Positions 22,919 to 35,049 are shown, counted from the stretch's first letter. The stretch: DNA of 64,000 nt from Megalopta genalis (GCF_051020955.1 NC_135018.1:4440814-4504813); one strand, 5' to 3'. Numbers and translations are program-made. The notes: generated by a model not told the origin, from the sequence alone.

Positions 22919-23155
22919 TTGGGGATCCCAGCGTCACGTATACAATGTGAAACGCGACAAATAAACGTCTCTGATTGGTGGATAAGACGAACCCAAAAAG
23001 GGTATAAAAGAAGCGTTTTTTCTTACCGGACTCTCAGTAGAGTTTGGTCGCTCGATCGTTTTCGCCCATATACCTTCTCTCAATAAAGGAATAAAATAAA
23101 GTCTTTTTAAGAAAGGAATTAGAATCATATTCATTTTCATTCCATAATCCCAACA
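22919..23155 (+). mobile_element. Solo LTR-like insertion
   Basis: This segment is absent from the otherwise homologous left copy at 21054-21650, so it is an insertion. Its ends are inverted (TTGGGGATCC at the left, AATCCCAACA at the right), and ATAAC before and ATTAC after may be a 5-bp target duplication with one change. Inside, in plus orientation, are a TATA box, an arthropod-type initiator and clustered AATAAA signals near 23082-23097. Size and layout fit a solo LTR; the TGTTGGG-like tip is reminiscent of BEL/Pao elements, which is tentative. Confidence 0.6.
23003..23040 (+). promoter_or_regulatory. Predicted core promoter of the LTR-like insert
   Basis: TATAAAAG at 23003-23010 is followed about 30 bases later by CTCAGTAG, matching the arthropod initiator TCAGT. 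This spacing is normal for a TATA/Inr pair. Activity is inferred from sequence only. Confidence 0.5.
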
Positions 23156-23423
23156 ATTACGATTATATTTATCAGTATCCAAATCAGAATCTGACGATGT
23201 AATTTTATTTATGCTTCTCCTTCCGGGCAATCCGATCTCTTTTCATCATTGAAAAAAAATAAGGGCAGAGATTTTAAGTTATACCATTCGGTACTCGGCA
23301 AAGATTCCAACTGTTCATGCAGGAACAGAAACAGATATGAATTAACAGCGCACGCTTCCTATAGCAGCACGGGTGGCCTGTAGGAGATTTTGTTGTAAAT
23401 ACGCGTGGCAGTCAACGTGTTAA

Positions 23424-24917
23424 TTGAATTTTTCTAAGGAATATGGTCCTTCAAATATATATGGCGAAATTGTACGTAGCTATTTTAACAGTTAGCAATA
23501 TAACACTACATAGTGCATAGATCAACAGAATAAGAGGAAACTGAGGGGCCTTTTACGATAAGAGGACGGTCAACTTTATGGTCCTGGGCTGGCAGATTAT
23601 GTAGTTGCAAGTATGATTTTGATCCAAATGATACACAAAAACTTGAAAAGCGTTTTCTGCGAAACTACGTTTCCTAAAATGGCTTCCATGATATCTCATT
23701 TCGTTCACATTTAGCAATTGTTTTTAGTACATGTGCCGCTATAGTTCGTATCATAATGAAGTCAAAAGCATTTTTTTTATTATTATTTTTAGGCTGCTGA
23801 AATTAAAAGAAATGATAATAATCAATACTTCCTTGACGTAATATTAAATATATATATAAAAAGCTGACGTAAGAAGTGGCATAGTTCCTTTGTAAAAGAA
23901 AGATGCCCTAATTAACCTCTTGTCACTGTGACTGCTAGTCAAACGCTAATAGCCTGTATCTGCCTTCGGAACGGATTCCCAGGTGTAGCGGTACACCTGT
24001 CGATCCCGGCGCCAAAAATCAGAATTTACCAGATTCGAATCTGATGTCTCCTGGGCAGAAACAGGGAAACTCGATTTTCGGAGGAATCGGAATTAGGCAC
24101 ACCGATATAAGCCGACAAATTGGCGACATCTGCTCGGACCGATAAATTGCTTCATCAGTGGCATTATATGTTTGCCGGAAATCATTCTGGCGATGCCCGA
24201 AACTGTCACGAAGACATAAAGCAATACCTATCGAACGTTCCGATATCATATGGATACCGTTTAAATGATTCAGTTCTTAGATAATCGTTCGGAACTGAAC
24301 AGAGTGTCAAAAGCAAGTTTGGTACTAATTTTAGATAATGATAGCTCTCAGAGCGATTACGATCGATACACTCGTTCGGTATTCATCACTCATGGCAATG
24401 ATTATACGGAAAGGAAACACTATTATCATTTAAAATCGTTCTAATTGAGCTGATAAGTTTTATGTACTGCAGCCGAATATAGACGTGAGAAGCACAATCG
24501 AATGTAAATTGAAACTGCATGTTGTTCGCAATTAGCATTGGTAAAATATTAGAACCGCTTTTATTCCATATAATGAAAGCTTCTATTTTCTGATGTATGG
24601 TGAGATAGATGTAAGATATTATCTCGTTTCTTTTTTTTTTTTTTTGACGAGTTGTGAAATAATTACGACATATTGGTCGATCAATTCTTAATTATTTTGC
24701 GACGAAATCTCATCGTACTGCATATCCCCATGATGCATGCAATATCTATGGCACTTTGACATTAAGACAGTACAAAGATATCAATACATTATTCTCATCT
24801 CATTGTGATTATCAAGGAAGAAATTTCTGATTTTTTACACTTAGCATCGAAACAACCTCAATCGTAACAAAAACAGTTTCGCAACTTTTGTAAAAAGTTT
24901 CCAAAAAGTTCTTTTCT
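23424..24917. other. Unassigned DNA
   Basis: AT-rich sequence with only one short frame (76 codons, minus). No element boundary or RNA gene recognised; a T14 run occurs near 24632. Confidence 0.4.
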
Positions 24918-25166
24918 TTAACACGTTCCGTGCCACGTGTACCATCCATGGTACACGCTTGCATGTTTACTTAGTGAACTGAACAAATTGTTTACAAGAA
25001 ATTTAGAACCGAAGAATCAATTTCCACCGCAAGAATGGGCGTTGATAAGTTTTTGTTACGTTGTTATGTGTACGAAAATTAATAATTGCACGTAATACAT
25101 CAAGTTTTAGTAAAATATCAAAGTGTGAAGATTCGAGTAAAAAAAGCTCGGCACGGAACGTGTTAA
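24918..25166. mobile_element. TTAA-type MITE, family D-like (249 bp)
   Basis: TIRs are TTAACACGTTCCGTGCCACG and CGGCACGGAACGTGTTAA with TTAA at both ends. Immediately inside the left TIR is the hairpin GTGTACCATCCATGGTACAC. No coding remnant is visible. The TIR shares the TTAACACGTT..GCC.CG pattern with elements at 6180, 22559 and 55802. Confidence 0.88.
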
Positions 25167-28150
25167 AGAAGCACTCCAACGTGTCACGTTAAAATAGACA
25201 TACCGCATAACGCGCGAGATTCGAGAAAATATTGCAGCCATGAAAACCGTCACGTAATCTAAGAGAGACATCGAACCGTGCCGATCACAAAGCAGAAGGG
25301 ATATTACGGTCGCAAAATTCATCGATGGGTACTGTTTCAAGAGAGTCCCCTATTGGCACGGTCTCTCCCATGAAACTGCATCAAATGCGGTCGCTTCAAA
25401 TGGACAGCACTATGCCAGCCATTGATACTATACATGCTTTACACTGTATGTAATCGGCAGGCACCGATACCTCTTTCGGCCAGATACGAGGCTGAGTATC
25501 GATTCCGTTAGATGATCGGTCCGCGGACACGGATAACAGAATTTACGGAACGTAGAGGACGGTATCGGGCTGGTATCATTCCGATCGCGAGGCCGCGGTC
25601 AGGTTCCCCGGTGTTTTACGGGGAACAGTCGACGCGAGGAAGCTCGTCGAAGATCGCCGAAAGGTGTCGAAATCGGCGAGCGCGGCGATATACGACGATG
25701 CAGCTGCGTCTCGGCCGACCAAGCTTGCCCCGCGAGGCAAAATATCATCGGAGAATTCGACGAACGATCGCTCATAAATTACTGTAGCCAGGGCCGGGCC
25801 TGGGTGTATGTGCTCGCGCGCGAAATCTTCCCGCTCCGTTCCTCTCGTTCCGTGCCACGGCGCCGAAAAACGCAGCCCATGAATCCTTGAGGTGCATCGA
25901 CACTCGCATACGCGCGGCCGGGTCGCACCTTCGCTCTTCTCTTCTTTGAACACGGCCGGATCTGACGTGTTGAGAGGGGCACACGGGGGATGAGGGATGA
26001 GTAGTGGGCGGCGGGTACGATCGGTACGACGGGTACGCGAACGTGGAGCAAAGGAAGGGACGGGAGAGAGAGCCGCGCGGATGTGCCCGCGGCGGCGGTA
26101 CACCGACCGTACAGTCGTAAATGACTACTTGACGTTTTCGCGATAATGACGTAACAACTTCGTTCGACGACTAATTGGGCTGTTTCGACGAGCCCGGGAG
26201 AGCAATTGACGCGAAACGACACCGGCTGGCGCACACGAGTGATGGGGATCGATTCGCTTATCTGCTAGTGAATATCCATGCGAATATACTTAATTGAGCC
26301 AGCACTCGACTCAAGAACGCATCGACAGCCGCTGAATCAAACGCAGCCACGGCGCAATCGAACGGAAATCAAAAACCTATATCGGAGTTTTGGTCTTTGC
26401 GGACGGAAACCAGGGAAAACGCGCGTGACGACGATTGATTGATCCGCCACCTGGCTGGAAACAATTCCATCGGGCCACTCGCGTCGATCGTTAGACGGTA
26501 TATTGGTTCTCCGATCTTTGAGATGACGAGCTTAAAGTGGGACGATGGTGCCGTTCGCGGGGCCATCCAGGGATATCCAGGGGAATCAATAAATAACCCT
26601 CTTGTCTTCGTAATTTAGATGTTGGAGAACTCTACAAGCTCTGCTACCTTATCTTCCTAGGATCTGGTTAGTTAATGTTGACAATATTCGTTGCCGCGGC
26701 TACTAAGTAGGCTACGTTGATAAGACTTAGGCTGCTGTGGACCTTGCAAACGAAACAGTTGGATTACGGTCTTTGTTTACCGATACCAGCACGAACGATC
26801 AACGCGCGTACAGATCACCGTTCCTCCGAGGATTATCTTCGTTATCATAATCTTTTATCTACACTCGTTTCGCAAAACCGGCAGATAACGATTAAGTCGT
26901 GACACGTTTTTTCTTTTTTTACCAGCACGAAAGACTCGATCGAACCTCTCCTGCATACTCTTTTTACAAGAATCGCGGACTGCCACTTCAACATCCAAAA
27001 AGTTCTTGTTTGATGGACTTCCGAAAAATAATTCAATTTACCGGTCTCGCTTACTCGTTCAATAATTTTAAAGCGCCCGGGCAGACTCTTATTTGAGCGT
27101 AACAGGTCGATTTTAATAAAATTTACATACAAGACGTGCAGAAAATGCGAGGAAAATGCAAAGATCAACTTTTTCTAATGCACACGTAACGAATCCGTTT
27201 GGTTTGAATTTTGCACCTTCCGCGAGTGCAAAGGAAAATCAACGCATTTGTTCATGGAAATTTGTTCGCCTGTAGCGAAACTGAACATTTACTGCAGATA
27301 CTTGTGACTTAATTATGGTAGCGGCTACAGCGACAGGTGTACCTACTGTGAACACACGCCAAATTTAAAGTCAATCAGACAGGGAGATCTCGAGATATCA
27401 TGACAGCCAATTTTGAGAACATAATTTCGGGAGAAACGTGATTAAAGTTCTCGATATCGTTCTCATTCAAATCTCATGCATAACGTCATCAGTTTTGACA
27501 ACATCAAGACACAAAAACGAAGATACATCTTCGAAATCTCATTCTTCAAAATATACACACAAAAAGATAGTATATCGTATATAGTTTGCTTTTCATTATT
27601 AAAAAATTTTGCTTCTCTTCGTTCTAGTTCCCTGCATGGTTACACTCATATAGATTAAGATTTCTTTCAACTTTTTCGATATATACAACAATCTGTATTT
27701 TGGCCACCATTACCCCCTCATCGTTAGTATTTGCTGTCATTTTTCAAAAGCTTTTCATTTCGTCTTTGATTAATCGTCTAACTCGCAGTAATTTTCATGA
27801 ATTTGCGTCATTCGAGAACCGTAAATCAATTTTTCAGCTTGTCTCCATATGATTGTGAACAGCAAATTCGTGTCATTCAATTCGCTTATGGTTGAATTAA
27901 TTATTAATTATATGCCACACTTTGTGGGATTTGTTAAATCTTTAGTTGATCGCTGCTACGTTCGTCCTAATGAATTGGAGCGCGATCCTCGCGTACATTA
28001 CCTTTGCAAATTCGATATAATTACATATATAGCTTAGTTTATATCCTTCTGATGAATTAATGTATAGTATGTTTGTACAGTACAGCCCACAATAATTCCC
28101 GTCATATTGTAAACACGTGCGCAAACTTTCGAGAGCCATGACTCGCGATC
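25167..28150. other. Unassigned DNA with a CpG-rich patch at 25500-26260
   Basis: The CpG-rich patch holds frames of 151-175 codons on the minus strand that overlap each other and a plus-strand frame; they are Arg/Ser/Pro-rich with no domain. From 26300 to 28150 the DNA becomes AT-rich with short frames only. Confidence 0.35.
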
Positions 28151-28163
28151 AAATAAAATGAAT

Positions 28164-29124
28164 TTTTTTTTTTTATTACTTTGATAAGTACATCTGCAAT
28201 CTGTTACAAAATAACAATAAGCAAGATTTTTTAGCTAGTTACTCATAATGTGTAGATATTTCGCCCACTGGCTCATATCTTCTTTGGTTTTCTTCTAGCT
28301 AATATAATTGCTATAAAGGTTTTATCACGTTTCTTGGAATCTGTGTCTATTGTCTAGCGGTTTGAATCTTTTGAGTCTGCGCGTATCAGTCTGTTCGTTT
28401 AGTAGTTCGTTTGCTAACATGTTTGGGTGAAGTTCGAGTTTGAGAGTGTATTTGTCGGTAAAGTTTTTAATTTCATTTTTGACGGTAGGTATCTGAAGGT
28501 CATTGCGTATGTTATTATTCGTTATATACCATGGGGAGTTTGTTATCATGCGGAGAAGTTTTGCCTGAAATCTCTCGAGGATCTCGATGTTGGACACGGA
28601 GGATGAGCCCCATAACTGTATACCATATGTCCATATCGGTTTTACGACGCATTTATAGATTATTATTTTGCTTTGAATTGACAATTTTGATTTGGGTCCT
28701 AATAGCCAGTACACTTTGCGCAATTGTGTGCCTAGTTGTTTCCTTTCTTGCCAGATGCGTCTCCTCCAATTTAGTCTTCGGTCCAGGTGTATGCCAAGGT
28801 ATTTCACTGATTCTGCTTGTGGTATTTGTTTGTTGTTTATTTTTACCGGTGGGCATATCTCTTTCCCGAGTGTAAAGGTTACATGGGTGGATTTGGTATC
28901 GTTCACATTTGTTCTCCATTTCAGCAGCCATGTTTGTACGGAGTCGAGGTTTTCTTGCACGTATTGAGATGCTGTTTTTGGATTGCTGTGCGATGCTAAG
29001 ATTGCAGTATCATCAGCAAAAGTGGCGGTAATTGTACGTGGGTTCTTTGGGAGATCCGCTGTGAACAGAGTGTATAAGATGGGTCCTAATGCGCTTCCTT
29101 GTGGCACGCCAGATTTAATCGGAA
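28164..29124 (-). mobile_element. 5'-truncated Jockey-clade non-LTR retrotransposon
   Basis: The minus strand carries a reverse-transcriptase C-terminal frame (28325-29107), a ~160-bp 3' UTR and an A-tail (T run at 28164-28174 on the plus strand). The element is flanked by a 13-base direct repeat, AAATAAAATGAAT at 28151-28163 and AAATAAGATGAAT at 29125-29137, one mismatch apart, as expected of a target site duplication from target-primed reverse transcription. The endonuclease and the first half of the RT are missing, the usual 5' truncation. Confidence 0.9.
28325..29107 (-). pseudogene. Jockey-type reverse transcriptase, C-terminal half
   Basis: About 260 codons open with no internal stop, reading from the truncation point to a natural stop. 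It begins at VPQGSALGPILY (an RT block; the first in-frame codon is GTG, so there is no true start), then FADDTAIL with the catalytic aspartate pair, then YLGIHLDRRLNW, and a C-terminal YGIQLWGSS...PWYITNN segment typical of Jockey-clade elements. The lack of stops suggests a recent insertion. It lacks the upstream fingers and endonuclease and is not expected to be functional. Confidence 0.92.
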
Positions 29125-29137
29125 AAATAAGATGAAT

Positions 29138-30089
29138 AATCGAAAAATCGTTTGTCCCATAAATCGCGAAAAATCGACGGCTCCGTACGGGAATGCCCCC
29201 TTAAGTGATGTCCCTTGTTAGTCGGTCGCAGCAACAAATTTTCGCAGACAGCGAACTTTCTTGGGGACCGCTCGCTCGCTGATTGTCTCCGGGAGGTAGC
29301 TGATTCATGGGTAAGCCTTCTGGTGTGCTCCACAGACCCGGCTTTGGAAGAGGCCAGTTAAGGACGGAGCAAGGAAGAGGGTCGCGACGAAGAGGGCCGA
29401 AGACGGCCAGAACCGAGAGACAATGACACGCATAGCGCGAGAGAGCGCGGCCCGGCCAGCTATAGGAATGCAAATAACAGGAGGCGGCGATGTTTTCGTG
29501 CGGGATAGTAAGCCTGGTCGGGTCGGGGGACCGAGAGCGTGTTTCACCGATGGTTAGCGTCAAATATTTGGTGCGTGCGCGAGGTATGGCAACGCCGCGC
29601 ACTCCGACGGCCTCCATCTGATCCTACATCAACGCCGCACACCGCCGGCACCGCCACCACCGCCAGCACCGTCTCCTCCACCCCACTGGGCGCACTGCCG
29701 CCACCTCCGACGCGACGCCACCGCCACCGCCGCCGCCACCGCTGTGATACACGGTGCGCGCGATACCGCCACGCCATGTAAACTAATTAATTAGTTGCTT
29801 TTCTCTCCCATGCATCTACTCGCGCGTCGTAACGTTACAGGATTTTCTCAACGTGTCAAGCCAATACCGATACTCTGTTATACGGGCGGGCATCATTGGA
29901 TTGAATAGGGCTTTCAAGGGCAGTCGATTTGTACAGTGAATAAACATTTCCCCCATTATGTACTCATCTTACGAGCGGGTTAGGCCTAAGACACATTTTC
30001 CTCATTGCGAGGAACAACGAGTCTTACCGTACACTAATATGTGTACCGTTTACTGACCAGATTTATCGTTGAGATAACTTAGATTTAAG
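29138..30089. other. CpG-rich block without a supported gene
   Basis: From 29190 to 29830 GC content is high. Minus-strand frames of 80-138 codons and a plus frame of 80 codons overlap. None shows a domain. The block ends in AAACTAATTAATTAGTT near 29781, an AT-rich homeodomain-type palindrome. It could be regulatory or a 5' exon. Confidence 0.3.
29638..29745. repeat. CCACCGCC-type short repeat
   Basis: Irregular repeats of CCGCCACCACCGCC and CCACCGCCACCGCCGCC give Pro/Thr/His- or Gly/Val-rich open frames on both strands. Confidence 0.8.
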
Positions 30090-30352
30090 TCAACACATTA
30101 AAGGCGGGAGTCGTAGTACTACGATTTATCTCGACTTCTCATAAATATGTACTTTAAAACATTTTTTGTAATTAGTGTTTAGTTCTTTTTTAATATTTCT
30201 TTTAGTTTTAAGAGTTTAAATCAACTTTTTTAAGTCTAAATCTTTTTAGGATTACACAAAATATCGCCCGCTCTAGGACGAAATACGAGGCGGGGCGGTC
30301 GCCGCGTTACCTGGCATACTTTCGTCAAGATCCCCCGCCTTTAATGTGTTAA
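30090..30352. mobile_element. TTAA-type MITE, family A copy 2 (263 bp)
   Basis: Uninterrupted second copy of the element at 3298-3846. The left tip is TCAACACATTAAAGGCGGG, with the perfect palindrome CGTAGTACTACG just inside it, and the right tip is CCCGCCTTTAATGTGTTAA with an intact TTAA. It differs from copy 1 by roughly ten substitutions by eye. The left tetranucleotide is TCAA in both copies, which may be ancestral to this subfamily. Confidence 0.88.
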
Positions 30353-30626
30353 TTTTCAGAAATCTTGAACATTTTGACTGGCGCCACTGTAATTCTAACC
30401 CACTCGTATGTAAGTACAACCAAATACAAAAAAAACAATATTTGAAGCTTCGTTACTTGAAATATTATTACCAGACGCGACATAAACTTATGCTAATTTA
30501 CATTATATTCATGAATAATATCGCTATTACATGGTCTGGAGGAACAATTGTAGTGTTCCTGAACTGTCCTAAACAGGTTATAATGGTCTGCGCCCATATA
30601 CATAGTCTGATGTGGAAGCCAATGTA
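30353..30626. other. Spacer between two TTAA elements
   Basis: AT-rich, unassigned. A 94-codon plus-strand frame begins here (30346-30630) and has no domain. Confidence 0.4.
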
Positions 30627-31185
30627 TTAACCCCTTAATGCACAGTTTATTTGAAAAAGGCCGGCCAAAAAAAATCAATTTTTTTAAATGTAAAAAAACA
30701 CAATTTAGAACGTTGTCTTGGCAAGAAAATTACAAAAATACAAAAATATTAAATATTTATACAATTGGTATGATTTCTAATTTTCAGAATATTATTATTA
30801 TTATTATTATTATTATATTTTATTTTACATTATATTTTAGTAAAATATATATTGAAAAATGAGCGAATCAGAATCTGAATATGAATACGCTGTCGGAAAG
30901 CGGCTCACAAGGAAGAGATAAATCGTAAGTGATAAGTAGAAAAAGGATATATTATATACTTGAATAAATAAGTGTTATAGCTTACAATCCCATGTAAATG
31001 ATAAATATCAATAAAACGATTGGTTTTTTTTGCTTTCACATTGTTATTTTCAATTCTCGATTGCATTCGAGTGTGAAAAATTATAGCAACATAAAGTACA
31101 ACGCCGCTCGAATTAACTCGGGTGTGCACAGTTTGGCCAGTTTAGCGTGCTCGAGTTAACTCGAGCGTGCACGTTAAGGGGTTAA
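30627..31185 (+). mobile_element. TTAA-type element, family C, with transposase start remnant (559 bp)
   Basis: Ends are TTAACCCCTTAATGCACAG and GTGCACGTTAAGGGGTTAA, both with TTAA. A perfect 16-base palindrome CTCGAGTTAACTCGAG lies inside the right TIR, with partial CTCGAATTAACTCG upstream of it. An (ATT)n stretch occurs at 30789-30815. A short acidic open frame at 30859 looks like the start of a piggyBac transposase. The 328-bp element at 5706 is a shorter relative. Confidence 0.85.
30859..30921 (+). pseudogene. piggyBac-like transposase N-terminal stub
   Basis: A 20-codon frame from ATG reads MSESESEYEYAVGKRLTRKR and stops at 30919-30921. A Ser/Glu-rich acidic start followed by basic residues is the usual N-terminal pattern of these transposases. 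Placement within a TTAA element supports the call; everything downstream is missing. Confidence 0.5.
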
Positions 31186-33985
31186 TCAGATTTTTGAACA
31201 ACAAGGATTTGTGTCATTCGTAATACAAATTCAAGCGATAAGAGCTGCGCGTAACTAGTAATAAAACGTATTTGCAGGATACAGAAGAGTGTAGCATAAC
31301 TGGTTCATAATTGGTCGAAGTGTATCTTTGCAACATTTCTGTAGAGACAACTCGGGAATTGCATTTTTTTCAGTTGTGCGATGTTCATGCTAAAGCTGCG
31401 GTAAGTCGCTATATGAAAATCACTCGCGTCTCGAACAGGAAAGCGGATAGTTCCTTGCAAAAAGGTAAGTGGCACTCAAGCAGATCAAGAAGAAACAAAA
31501 GGAAGGTGTCCTTCATCAAGAAAGGATGCTTGAAAGTAAACTTGTTGGATCCATAAAAGGACAGATTAGGTGTATCGAATGTCAAGACTGGATTCGTGAA
31601 CACGTACCACAGCTGTCGACGAGGACAAAGATGTTTCTAACATATAAAATATGCACGAGAATCGGCATCGTCCTAATGCCCAAAATTATTATTGCATACT
31701 GTTCGCGATGGATTTAAATAACATTATCGCGTACATTTGTGAACAGACATACCGATACCGTTAACAAATATGATTATTCGTTTTCATTTCTGCACTCGCA
31801 CAAGAATATAAAATGCACAATGCAAAAAAAACGTAGGGCCGGTCATTCATTTTCAACTGATAAAATACAATGGCTAATTCGAACTGCTAACAGGAAGTTG
31901 GTGAAAGCAATCATCGGGCATTCGTACGACCGTACAAGGAAATCCTAAAGAGAACGAACTGTACGTAAAATTCCAAGCAATACGTGTTAACTTCTTAATT
32001 AGAGCAAGAAGCAAATTAGAATTCGCCCGATGCATAATTTCGCTTAACAATTAGCATTACCTAATCAGTTGATCTCGCGAGATAGGCTCGGGGGAGCCGT
32101 GTCTATCAGCTCGAATAATCGAGCGCCGACTGAAATGTATTTGCACGAATTATACGGTGGTCCGTGCATGAATTCCTCAAATTGATCCCTATCGCGAGAC
32201 AAAAATGTGAGAACGGTAGGAACAAAGATGTCGAGTTTAGATTTCAACGATCGTCCAGCCGCGGAACTCGTCCAGCGTTCACCATTTGTATGCGTTACGA
32301 CTCGCAAAAAAGTTTTGCTGGAAGTCCCCAGTTCCTTTGTAACCAGTGGACTCTTTAGGATTCCTGCCCCTCCTTAGACAAATTGCCGGTCGCATCCATA
32401 AACGGACGCCGGAGCCCGCTCGCATAGTCAACTCGTTTCCTGTCATTAACGCATTAAAGGTTCACCGTCGCAGCGAGTATCTATCGCGCGGCTATAGCGC
32501 TCGAACCAGCCTGATTTTAACCTTCGAATCGTTCCCGGTGTTCTGAATTGATTCGTTCAACACCGAGAATGGGCCTCCTAGCTAGCAATATTTCGCTAAT
32601 CGATCAGATCTTATCGGAGCTCTTAAAGGATCGTTGTAATAAAGTCAAGATCGAGGTAAAACGGAAAGCATAGCCGGTATTCCTATAAATAATTACTTCA
32701 GTATTCCGATTTGTTACACTGATTTAGTTTAAGAAACAAGTAGTAGATGTTTAGAGAAAGTAGAAGATGTGAACCCTCTACGGTGTTCATAGAAAGCTAA
32801 TGGTGTCCAAGACATATAGACTCGACCAAAAAGATACGTGCACGTTACTGAAATGATCGCTATATAACGCAAAGTTTTTTTAAGCGCTTTTTAAAAATAA
32901 TTAATATAACTTTAATGTAACTGCTAATTTAAAAATCCAACAAAAACGAAGTAAAAATTTATTTCCAAATTCATTTATTTTGTCTGCAACAAGGTGGTCA
33001 GTTATGCATATAAAGGTGAAACATAGTCTGAGTTGAATAGATCCGGAAAGCCACGGAAAGATTAATGGAGAAGTGTTAAACATTCTTGTCGGAACATTGA
33101 CGACGACTATACGCATTTTTACGTGAAGTTTAATAGTATCCCGAAGACAAAGAAGAGAAAGAGTTCTTCTTTGAATGAATTTTTCTCTCGAACAGAGAAT
33201 TTTGGACGCGTTTACTCTTAGCGACGACCAAAATAGTCGTGTGTGCCTGAGCAAAATATATCTAACCTGTTTTATGTAATTTAGTAAAATTCCAAGAAAA
33301 AATTATAACAATTCACATAAAAGTGTAATTTCTTAAAAATACAAAGAATATAACATTTTCTAATAAAAAAGAATTATCTTTGATTTCCCTTCGTACTAAA
33401 AATCTAAGTTACTGATTTCTGTTAAAGTAAGATAAAAAATTCTGTTTGTCTGGAACACATACTGTTGTCAAAGTGTACCGATCCGGATCAGATAGGGGTA
33501 AAAATGCCCGAGGATGAGCGATAACTGACAGCAATGATCGTAACAGCAGTTTTCGTTTTTCCCGAGGTCGATTATAGGATAGAACCGTGGAGAATTGAAC
33601 CGCAGCAAAGGAAACGGGAAATCGGAAGGTCGCGATATAATTACGATAGTCGGAAGGCGAAGGCACTGGGTTCCGTTGCGCTTCTTCGCGCTCGCATTAG
33701 CATTTAATACGGGCCTGCGGTAAATGAAGCTTTTTCTGCGTCCGAGTCATCCGTCTGTAGTTAACGCAGGGTTTTCGAAGCGGGTACGCTCGTATACTCG
33801 GTTTGCTCGCTCGCTTGCTCGCGACCACGTGCCGATGAGATCGGCAAAAAGCGACGAGGGAAATGCTCGCAAGGAAGAAGAGCACCGGGAGACCAACGAT
33901 ACGAACAAATTGCAAGGGGCACCGATGCCATTAAAGGAGCGAAAGCGGCAAAAATGTCTGCCACGCGATTCTCCTCTCTCGCGCG

Positions 33986-34025
<40 letters not shown>

Positions 34026-35049
34026 GCGTGTGTGTGTTTATGTGTGCATGTCTCTCTCTCTCTTTCTCAGTATCCTCGTTCTCGTCGCGCAACGCTCCCT
34101 TTCGGCTGAACCCTCCTTTCACAATTTGTTTCCGCCTCGTCCTGCCGACAGCGACGGCTGCGACGCGACACCAGCCGAAGAAACGCATCGCCAGGTAATG
34201 ACACGTGAAATTCACCGGTACACAATCCCGCGTCGTCGTCTACGTTGTATTATCCGTTCACCGAGTCGCGGGAAAAGGGGGCGGGAGGGAGAACGCGTAG
34301 TCGAAGAAGAAGGAGAAGAACAGGGACGAGTGGTGATCGTTATCGGGACGATATCCAATTCAGCCGGCGTTTAGCGACATGCAACCGGAGTAATTTAGGC
34401 AGTTCTGATGAACGGGCCGCAAATAAGGACGATACACTCGCGGAGGCGCGTGCTTTAATTGTCACTGGCAGAGGAACTTCTTCAAATGAGTTGCACCGGC
34501 GACGCCTCGTCACGGAAATCTTGATTCATTCGTGATACCAGACGTTTCAATTCGTTGTGACGAAGTTGTGCGAGAGCGGGTATATTCTGATGCTACAATT
34601 ATGGTGTCGGATAGAAAATCGGTGGAAATACGGCAGATCGTGTGATCGTTTAAACGAGTCTTTTTTTTCATGATAGCTCGTTTGCTTTCTGTAAAACATT
34701 GGATAGGTATGTTCCTTGATCAACTGTTTGAAATCATCTTTCTAGTCATAACATATTGCAATCATTATGCTAATGTTCTTACGAATTCAACTTTGTGAGT
34801 GATTTTCCAACTTTGGCAGTGAAAATATTCAAAAGAGAAAGAACTGTTGTACAGCGACGGCAATTACGTTTATAATTCAGAAAATTATGATTATATTTTC
34901 ATATTATTATGGTAATAATATTATAATATTATGATATTATTTGGAATAATCTAAAGCAATAATTTCTTGTGAAATAATCATTAAAAATAAAATCATAAAG
35001 CTTTTTTTATTCTTTTTATTTGCTTATTTTCCAATAAAAAAATTTAACT
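31186..35049. other. Unassigned DNA with a CpG-rich patch at 33650-34560
   Basis: Mainly AT-rich until 33600. The CpG-rich patch includes a (TC)n tract and frames up to 216 codons that run through it. No domain or RNA gene is recognised. From 34600 to 35040 it is AT-rich with an ATTATT-type low-complexity stretch. Confidence 0.35.
33988..34023. repeat. (TC)n microsatellite
   Basis: About 18 TC units, followed by a TG-rich and a second TC-rich stretch to about 34069. Confidence 0.95.

Larger units (their letters stand above)
22745..23222 (-). pseudogene. piggyBac-like transposase remnant, interrupted
   Basis: On the minus strand GRRSINKITSSDSDLDTDKY is read from near 23222, then the frame enters the insert at 23155. 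The acidic segment and the C-terminal cysteine-rich tail resume below 22918. The catalytic core is missing as in the left copy, so both copies derive from the same deleted ancestor. Confidence 0.75.
22559..23423 (-). mobile_element. piggyBac-like family D element, right copy, with both TIRs and an LTR-like insert
   Basis: Ends are TTAACACGTTGACTGCCGCG on the left and the near complement GCGTGGCAGTCAACGTGTTAA on the right, with TTAA at both sides. Just inside the left TIR is the hairpin CACCCGTATTCGGGTG. The coding orientation is minus. The same N- and C-terminal transposase pieces seen at 21245-21546 are present, interrupted by about 237 bases of unrelated LTR-like DNA at 22919-23155. Without the insert the element is about 630 bp. 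Confidence 0.87.

Noticed and set aside
25576..26234. 151- and 175-codon minus-strand frames
   Set aside because: Two mutually overlapping frames in a CpG-rich patch with no domain.
33724..34374. 216-codon plus-strand open frame
   Set aside because: Its centre is Leu-Ser repeats from (TC)n; the flanks are Arg/Glu-rich and unrecognised.
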